Below, in pieces: positions 1 through 5,026 of a DNA stretch of 7,328 bases (position 1 is its first letter; the number at the start of each line of letters is the position of its first letter). The translations under genes and the position numbers were made by a program. Below the pieces are notes generated by a model. That model did not search any database. It saw only the letters and a program-made list of their open reading frames with translations, and had not been told where the DNA came from. The stretch is taken from positions 1-7,328 of the forward strand of contig CAIYIP010000523.1 in the NCBI GenBank assembly GCA_903926285.1. Direction: 5' to 3'. Source of the stretch: an uncultured Gammaproteobacteria bacterium. GTDB lineage: Bacteria; Pseudomonadota; Gammaproteobacteria; Pseudomonadales; Pseudohongiellaceae.

Positions 1-1496
1 CCCTGGCTGTTGGGCACTGTTACCCCCATACCCCACGCGGCGTTGTTGTCGTTGCTCCTGCCTTCCGTTTCGCTTTGTTCGTAGAACGCTACAGTCTCCA
101 CAGTGTTGCCGTAAAAACTTGCGTTGCGATAACGAAAGTCAGTACCGACAAGTGTGTTGTCGAGATTCGATTGCGGGTTGCCGTCGGTGACAATCGCGCC
201 GACCTGTGTGCGTGCACCAACGTTTAACACGGCCCTGCCGACGAAGATGTTCTGCGCGTCGACGCCGGTGGCTGCGGATTCATCCTGATTAATGACAAGT
301 GTGCCGACGTTCCAGTCACCTATGCGACCGCTGAGTTTAACACCGGCGTTAAGATCAACCGGCGCACCGAGCCTGTCGATGCCGAGCTTGCGCGAGAAGA
401 ATGGTCGCGCATTCTGGCGTGCAGGATTCGGTGATGAGGAAGAGCCAGTGCCGGAGGTCTGGTTGAAGCCGCCCTGCCCGATCTGGCCAAATTCGAAGAT
501 GTCGACATCACGCAGGAAGAAGTCGCGCTTCTCGGGAAAGAACAGGTTGAAACGCGTCAGGTTAACCTGGCGATCATCGACTTCAGTTGCAGAAAAATCG
601 GTGTTGAGCGTGAGTGACGCGTTGAGCTGCGGCGTGACCTTGTAGAATACGTCGAGCGAAGGCTCGTAGTTGTTGTCCTCGAAACTGCCGGGCCCGAATT
701 TGCGGCGCCTGCCCATCGAGAACGACGGCACTACATCGAGACCGAGGCCCTGCTCAAGGCCATTGAGGCCGGTAATCGTCCCGGCGTTCGCGGGATTGAT
801 TTCACGATTAGTCGACATCCACGCAATACTTTCGCCACTACGCCGGCGCAGGCGGTTGAAGTTGATGCCCCAGCTGCTGGAGTCGGGATTAAACGACAGT
901 GTCTGGAACGGGATGCGTATCTCGGTGCTCCAGCCTTCAGCATCGGTGGTCGAGCGCGCTTCCCAGATGCCATCCCAGTTACCTTCCACATCGTTGATGT
1001 TCTGGAACAAACCCTCCCACCGTACGCTGTTGGCATTCACTTCAAAGCGGTAGCCGTTGCGGCGATCGAGATACGGATCGAGGATGATTGCGAACACGTC
1101 GTCTGCACCGAGAGCCTGCCCCTGCCGCAATACCTGCGCGGCAATCTGGCCTGGATCACTTTCGAACATTCTTGCACTCACGTACAACGCTTCGTTCGTG
1201 TAATACATACGCACTTCGGTGCGCTGCGTGGGTGTGGCAAATTCTGTCGGGAAGACCTGATGTAAATCGTCGACCAGCGCGGCCTGCGCCCAGACTGCGT
1301 CGTTGAGCACGCCATCAATTTGCGCCTCGCTTGCAAGGTTTGGTATCTGCGCGCTTTTTCTGTCGACGTTGACGGTCCCCGCCTGCTGCGCACTGGCTTC
1401 GTGCGCAAGCAAGAGCCCGAAGAGAACTACAACGGCGGCGCGATCAAACAAGGAAAATAATGGTACGGAGATGCTAATTTTGTTCACAAGAGCCAA
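1..1496 (-). CDS. Paralogue A: CBM9-like/DUF5916-type outer-membrane beta-barrel protein, C-terminus beyond the left edge
   Basis: Hand translation of the minus strand from the TTG at 1496-1494 gives 498 codons plus two bases with no stop, so the frame is intact and leaves the window on the left. Residues 1-36 are a signal peptide (hydrophobic AAVVVLFGLLLA, likely cleavage after HEASA, before QQ). Residues about 50-230 resemble a family-9 carbohydrate-binding/DOMON-like domain, with the signature QIDGVLNDAVW at 59-69. From about residue 250 the DUF5916-type region begins, including the very conserved NTDFSATEVDDR (298-309) and VNLTRFNLFFPEKRDFF (311-327). About 270 residues are missing if it matches paralogue B. 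By family knowledge this is an exported protein whose C-terminal half likely forms an outer-membrane barrel; ligand and role are unknown. Over residues 281-340 it differs from B at 3 positions and from C at 10. The TTG start is chosen because GAGGGAG lies 6 nt upstream; the in-frame GTG at 1487 is the alternative. Confidence 0.88.
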   Translation of the reverse strand, partial: MALVNKISISVPLFSLFDRAAVVVLFGLLLAHEASAQQAGTVNVDRKSAQIPNLASEAQIDGVLNDAVWAQAALVDDLHQVFPTEFATPTQRTEVRMYYTNEALYVSARMFESDPGQIAAQVLRQGQALGADDVFAIILDPYLDRRNGYRFEVNANSVRWEGLFQNINDVEGNWDGIWEARSTTDAEGWSTEIRIPFQTLSFNPDSSSWGINFNRLRRRSGESIAWMSTNREINPANAGTITGLNGLEQGLGLDVVPSFSMGRRRKFGPGSFEDNNYEPSLDVFYKVTPQLNASLTLNTDFSATEVDDRQVNLTRFNLFFPEKRDFFLRDVDIFEFGQIGQGGFNQTSGTGSSSSPNPARQNARPFFSRKLGIDRLGAPVDLNAGVKLSGRIGDWNVGTLVINQDESAATGVDAQNIFVGRAVLNVGARTQVGAIVTDGNPQSNLDNTLVGTDFRYRNASFYGNTVETVAFYEQSETEGRSNDNNAAWGMGVTVPNSQ

Positions 1497-1502
1497 GATT
1501 TT

Positions 1503-1509
1503 CTCCCTC
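1503..1509 (-). promoter_or_regulatory. Ribosome binding site of paralogue A
   Basis: On the minus strand GAGGGAG is followed by the 6-nt spacer AAAATC and then TTG. The alternative GTG (1487) would be 15 nt from the site, which is too far for a usual Shine-Dalgarno. The same arrangement (GGAG, 6 nt, TTG, 6 nt, RTG-AAC) precedes paralogue B, so it was inherited with the duplication. Confidence 0.6.
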
Positions 1510-1563
1510 TATTTTTTAATCAAGCAAACCGCAGACATGCCACGGCTCGTAAAAAGCACTGGT

Positions 1564-2256
1564 CTATATCGTCAAATCACAACTCACTGCAATCGGCGTT
1601 ATCGCCTGTATTTCTGCAGCGACAAACTGTAATGAATTTTTTTTGTAAACCTGCAAAAAGCGCGACAAATAAATGCAGTGATAACTTTCTTCGGGCGGTA
1701 ACCACTTGTCAGGACCCTGCGCACCCTTGTCGCGATTGACACCCGCACCAACCGTAATCAGGTTATCCAGCTCGTTGGCAAAACCCTGTTTCTGCTGCGT
1801 CGTCCACTTCGCTCCACCATGGTTATTGGCCCATTCCAGCGGCACGATGTGATCAATATCCAACGAGAGTGCCAATTCAAACTCATCGCCAGTATAAGGA
1901 TCATGCCATTGGCCTTCTGCAACAGCACAAGTCTTGTTATCGGCAAAGGTAACAGGCACCGCACTGTCGCGTTGCAATACTTCTGCACGTGTGTCCTGGC
2001 AATCATTGTCGAAGTCTTTCCAGTCGCCCCATTCGTTACGCTTGAAACTAACAGCAGTTGGCGCTGCGCGGCGCTCAACCCTGGCTCCGGCAGCCGCTGA
2101 ACACGGTGTGCGGTGACAATGATATGCACCCGTCGACTTATCGACGTGACCGCCATTTTTGTCGAGGCCACCGGGATGAGCATGCACCGGTTGCGCACCC
2201 GCTAATACAACAATGAACGTTATCGCCGCAAGGCATACAGAAAACAGTCTATTCAT
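1564..2256 (-). CDS. Secreted HNH-type endonuclease with N-terminal YHCH (YHYH-like) motif
   Basis: A 230-aa protein, probably an exported DNase. Residues 1-26 form a signal peptide (MNRLFSVCLAAITFIVVLAG, likely cleaved after QPVHA). The mature protein starts with HPGGLDKNGGH and continues to TGAYHCHR (42-49), a His-rich motif like the one found in small secreted proteins and some secreted nucleases. Residues about 71-230 match the secreted HNH family related to DUF1524/GmrSD C-terminal nucleases: WGDWKDFDNDCQDTRAEVL (76-94), GQWHDPYTG (115-123), LDIDHIVPLEW (132-142) with the probable catalytic H136, FANELDNL (159-166) with N165, and NRDKGAQGPDKWLPP (174-188). Cysteines 86, 110, 194 and 226 could form disulfides. 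The frame stays open upstream to an ATG at 2382, but that extension runs through the inverted repeat and would bury the signal peptide, so the ATG at 2256 is preferred; its Shine-Dalgarno (GGTG, about 2 nt away) is poor. Sampled lines are near 50% GC or lower, below the flanking genes. Substrate and physiological role are inferred only from family. Confidence 0.88.
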   Translation of the reverse strand: MNRLFSVCLAAITFIVVLAGAQPVHAHPGGLDKNGGHVDKSTGAYHCHRTPCSAAAGARVERRAAPTAVSFKRNEWGDWKDFDNDCQDTRAEVLQRDSAVPVTFADNKTCAVAEGQWHDPYTGDEFELALSLDIDHIVPLEWANNHGGAKWTTQQKQGFANELDNLITVGAGVNRDKGAQGPDKWLPPEESYHCIYLSRFLQVYKKNSLQFVAAEIQAITPIAVSCDLTI

Positions 2257-2324
2257 TTCACCAGTAAACTCTTTTGTAAAAAAGCAGTGGGAGGAATTCA
2301 GAATGGCACCACCAATTAATGGTC

Positions 2325-2442
2325 CTTGCCGAGAGCCCTTTCCATGAAAGTAAAAGGGAATCGCGCGCATGGATGCGAACATAAGCTACAGGGGCGTTAC
2401 CTGCGCGGCCCCGGAATCTTCAGGGAAAGGGCTCTCGGCAAG
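2325..2442. repeat. Long-spaced perfect inverted repeat, MITE-like
   Basis: Two 19-nt arms are perfectly complementary: cttgccgagagccctttcc at 2325-2343 and its reverse complement at 2424-2442. They are separated by 80 nt. Just outside, ggt (2321-2323) can also pair with acc (2444-2446) after one mismatch. The interior holds no gene and has patchy further pairing (GCGCGC near 2363, GCGCGG near 2403). It fills most of the spacer between paralogue B and the nuclease gene. Neither arm is followed by a T-tract, and the loop is too long for a normal terminator. The size (about 118-126 bp) and precise terminal symmetry fit a small non-autonomous element or a large folded RNA; the family is not recognised. 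Confidence 0.75.
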
Positions 2443-2466
2443 TACCAGTTAGCCTTATCACTAATT

Positions 2467-4773
2467 TCAAAACCTGAACGTATAATTCATCTTCAACGAC
2501 AAATCCGCAATCGTGGAATGAAAGGTATTGTCCTTATCGGCATCCGTCAGGCCCCAGTTCAGTACGAGGAAAACCTGCTGCCCTGCCTTCGGTATCCAAT
2601 GGATCCTGCTGTTGAAGCCAAGTGCTTCGGAGATGTTGTCATACTGGACGAGGTTGTTCCACGACAGTGTCGAGGAAAACGCAAACTGCGTTTCCATACT
2701 CGTCTGGCGCACCGTGAAATTGCCGTAGCTCAGGTGGATTTCGTCTTCGGTGTAGCTTAGGCCAAGCGAGATATTGCGATTGGGCCGATAGCTCAGGTTG
2801 GTGCGGCGCGAGAAATGGTTGCCATCGTAATATTCGCCCGCGTTGAGAAAAATATTGGCGGCAAATTTGCGCTGCTGACCCATCTGCAGGATCACCGCTA
2901 CTTCGTCGAAGGTGTAATCACCCTTGGGAATGGTGATACGCTTGCTGCCGTCAGAGAAACGATTGACCGTGAAATCTGCCAGCAGCACTTCGCGAATGCG
3001 CGTGGGGCGCAGCACAACGTTGTCGGCCTGATTGGTATTAAACGACAAGCGCGGTCCGAAACTTTGCGAACTGATCTTGCCGTCGTTGAGCATGTTCGCC
3101 TGGTAGAAGTCGAACGCGGCAAGCATCGAACGCACCGTGCCACCCGGCCGCACAAACTTGCGGTAGCCAATATTGAAGGTATGGTCTTCGATGCCTGTGC
3201 GGTTCACATAACCAACCGCCGGTGCAAAGTTTTGCTCGACGCGTTTGTAGAAGTATTGGCCTTGCACGCCTTGCGCACTCGGCAGTGAACCGCCGAAACC
3301 CCAGGCTGCATTGTTGCCACTCTTGCCTTCAGTGTCAGTCTCTTCATAAAACGCAACGGATTCGAGGGTTTTGCCGCCGGGCATATTGGAATTGCGATAG
3401 CGGTAGTCGACGCCGAGCAGCGTGCTATCGAGATTGGACTGCGGATCGCCATCGGTGGCGATGACCCCGACCTGCGAATTCGACAACACGTTGAGCACCG
3501 CCCTGCCAACAAAAATATTCTGTGCGTCGACCTTGGTGGCTTCGGCTTCATCCTGCGCAATCACCAATGTGCCGACGTTCCAGTCGCCGATGCGGCCACT
3601 GACCTTCGCGCCTGCAATGATGTCGACTGGATTGCCGGCATTGTCGAGGCCGATGTTGCGCGAGAAAAACGGGCGCGCGTTCTGTCGGGCAGGCCCGGAC
3701 GGTAACGGTGTACCGATGCCGGTGTTCTGGTTGAAACCACCGGTGCCGATCTGGCCGAATTCGAAGATGTCAGCGTCGCGCAGAAAAAAGTCCCTTTTCT
3801 CAGGAAAAAACAGATTAAAACGCGTGAGGTTAACCTGACGGTCGTCGACTTCCGTTGCAGAAAAATCAGTGTTGAGCGTGAGCGCCGCGTTGAGCTGCGG
3901 CGTGATCTTGTAGAACACGTCGAGGGAAGGTTCGTAGTTTTGTTCCGAGAAACTGCCGGGGCCAAACTTGCGGCGCTCGGCCATCGAAAACGACGGCACC
4001 ACATCGAGGCCGATGCCCTGGCGTAATCCGCTGAAGCCGGTCATCGTGCCGGCCACGCTCGGATTCACCTCGCGGTTGCGCGACACCCACGCAATTTGTT
4101 CGCCGGAGCTGCGGCGCGCACGCGCGAAGTTGACACCCCAGGTGCTCGAATCCGGATTGAACGAGATCGTCTGGAACGGAATTTTTATTTCCAGCGTCCA
4201 GCCGCTCGCATCGCGTACAGAAGCAGCTTCCCAGATGCCATCCCAGTTGGTTTCGAGGTCGTTGATGTTCTGGAAGAGACCGTCGTAACGCACGCTGTTT
4301 GCATTTACTTCGAAGCGATAGCCGTTGCGGCGATCGAGATAGGGATCGAGGATCAGCGCGAAGATATCGTCAGCGCCAAGCCCCTGACCCTGCCGCAACA
4401 CCTGTGCCGTGATGTTGCTGGTATCGCTCTCTTCCATGCGCGCGGTAACAAACAGCGCATCTTCGGTGTAATAGATACGCACACTGGTGGGCTCGGAAGG
4501 TTCGATAAATTCCTGCGGATTGTATTGATGGAAATCCTCGATCAGCACGGCCTGGGCCCAGATGGGCTCGTTTGCGACACCATCGATGTTGGCCTCGGTT
4601 TGCAAGCCGGGAATCTGTACTGTCTTGTCGCCGGGGTTGGCGCCATACACTACTGGCTGTGCGAAAGTTGCTGGTGCCAACAACAGGCTCAAGGCAACGG
4701 AAAGTACGATGGGATTCCGTGAACGGAGACAGGTAGCGAAAGCAGCCAGTAAATTTATGTTCATTCGAAACAA
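2467..4773 (-). CDS. Paralogue B: complete CBM9-like/DUF5916-type outer-membrane beta-barrel protein
   Basis: The frame reaches up to an ATG at 4785 (772 aa), but that ATG has only AT-rich sequence upstream and overlaps the Shine-Dalgarno GGAGAAGG. The TTG at 4773 (768 aa) has the same 6-nt spacing as in paralogue A; the ATG at 4764 (MNINLLAAF) is an equally possible start. Numbered from the 4785 ATG: signal peptide to about residue 42 (PIVLSVALSLLLAPATFA), CBM9/DOMON-like domain about 57-235 with NIDGVANEPIW (66-76), conserved block NTDFSATEVDDRQVNLTRF (305-323) followed by LFFPEKRDFFLRD (325-337), then a long run of alternating strands to the C-terminal MNYTFRF. The final phenylalanine and even strand pattern are typical of proteins inserted by the Bam machinery. 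The first domain may bind glycans, by family resemblance only. The protein is intact, with no frameshift. It lies between two palindromic spacer elements and is probably transcribed in the same direction as, but not necessarily together with, its neighbours. Confidence 0.92.
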   Translation of the reverse strand: MFRMNINLLAAFATCLRSRNPIVLSVALSLLLAPATFAQPVVYGANPGDKTVQIPGLQTEANIDGVANEPIWAQAVLIEDFHQYNPQEFIEPSEPTSVRIYYTEDALFVTARMEESDTSNITAQVLRQGQGLGADDIFALILDPYLDRRNGYRFEVNANSVRYDGLFQNINDLETNWDGIWEAASVRDASGWTLEIKIPFQTISFNPDSSTWGVNFARARRSSGEQIAWVSRNREVNPSVAGTMTGFSGLRQGIGLDVVPSFSMAERRKFGPGSFSEQNYEPSLDVFYKITPQLNAALTLNTDFSATEVDDRQVNLTRFNLFFPEKRDFFLRDADIFEFGQIGTGGFNQNTGIGTPLPSGPARQNARPFFSRNIGLDNAGNPVDIIAGAKVSGRIGDWNVGTLVIAQDEAEATKVDAQNIFVGRAVLNVLSNSQVGVIATDGDPQSNLDSTLLGVDYRYRNSNMPGGKTLESVAFYEETDTEGKSGNNAAWGFGGSLPSAQGVQGQYFYKRVEQNFAPAVGYVNRTGIEDHTFNIGYRKFVRPGGTVRSMLAAFDFYQANMLNDGKISSQSFGPRLSFNTNQADNVVLRPTRIREVLLADFTVNRFSDGSKRITIPKGDYTFDEVAVILQMGQQRKFAANIFLNAGEYYDGNHFSRRTNLSYRPNRNISLGLSYTEDEIHLSYGNFTVRQTSMETQFAFSSTLSWNNLVQYDNISEALGFNSRIHWIPKAGQQVFLVLNWGLTDADKDNTFHSTIADLSLKMNYTFRF

Positions 4774-4775
4774 AA

Positions 4776-4783
4776 CCTTCTCC
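4776..4783 (-). promoter_or_regulatory. Ribosome binding site of paralogue B, deciding the start
   Basis: The minus strand reads GGAGAAGG, ending 2 nt before the TTG at 4773 and 11 nt before the ATG at 4764; counted from its GGAG core the TTG is 6 nt away. The ATG at 4785 begins before this site, so using it would place the ribosome binding site inside the gene. Confidence 0.55.
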
Positions 4784-4914
4784 ATGTTTTTATTATTCTG
4801 GCTTCTTGCAAACTAACGCTGCGCTGACTGGCCGCACTAGTGTTGTCGTGAAGATGCTCAAGAATACTTGTACCGGGAGCAATCCTTTGCATCAGAGCCT
4901 CGTCGTATTCAGGA

Positions 4915-4982
4915 GGGGACAGACCACTACCTAGTTGTCGCAGTTATTCCAAGTTGCCGCAACTTGGTGGTGGTCTGTCCCC
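4915..4982. repeat. REP-like palindromic element
   Basis: Perfect 13-nt inverted arms, ggggacagaccac (4915-4927) and gtggtctgtcccc (4970-4982), continue inwards with a few mismatches for roughly 27 nt, so nearly the whole 68 nt can fold. The right half also contains its own hairpin, ccaagttg-ccg-caacttgg (4949-4967). No T-tract follows on either strand, so it is not a standard terminator. The ggacagaccac core resembles, from memory, palindromes spread through proteobacterial genomes alongside REP-associated (IS200-like Y1) transposases; no such transposase is in this window. A short gtattc occurs on both sides (4905-4910 and 4989-4994) and could be a target duplication or chance. Confidence 0.7.
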
Positions 4983-4994
4983 GGTGTTGTATTC

Positions 4995-5007
4995 TGGTGG
5001 TCTGTCC
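4995..5007. repeat. Extra copy of the REP-like arm
   Basis: tggtggtctgtcc repeats exactly the sequence at 4968-4980, 27 nt away in the same orientation. It lies between the palindrome and the stop codon of paralogue C, and may be a remnant of a second, decayed element or half of a paired REP unit. Confidence 0.6.
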
Positions 5008-5026
5008 GCTCAAGCCCCGCAGGCAG

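Noticed and set aside
1..1496. Frameshift or pseudogene status for paralogue A
   Set aside because: Hand translation gives a single uninterrupted frame whose length agrees with the base count and which aligns with B throughout.
2257..2320. Promoter for the nuclease gene (CTGAAT, 17 nt, TACAAA on the minus strand)
   Set aside because: The -35-like hexamer matches the sigma-70 consensus poorly and the region is AT-rich, so chance is likely.
2257..2382. Upstream extension of the nuclease gene to an ATG at 2382
   Set aside because: It would add 42 residues in front of a normal signal peptide and translate one arm of the inverted repeat; MNRLFSVCL at 2256 is a typical secretory N-terminus.
2467..4773. 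TonB-dependent receptor identity
   Set aside because: The protein ends in an outer-membrane-like strand, but I see no TonB box or plug domain, and the IDG...W domain and NTDFSATEVDD block point to the CBM9/DUF5916 type.
4949..4967. Hairpin ccaagttg-ccg-caacttgg as a rho-independent terminator for paralogue C
   Set aside because: No T-tract follows on the minus strand (aataactgcg comes next); it is better explained as part of the REP-like element.
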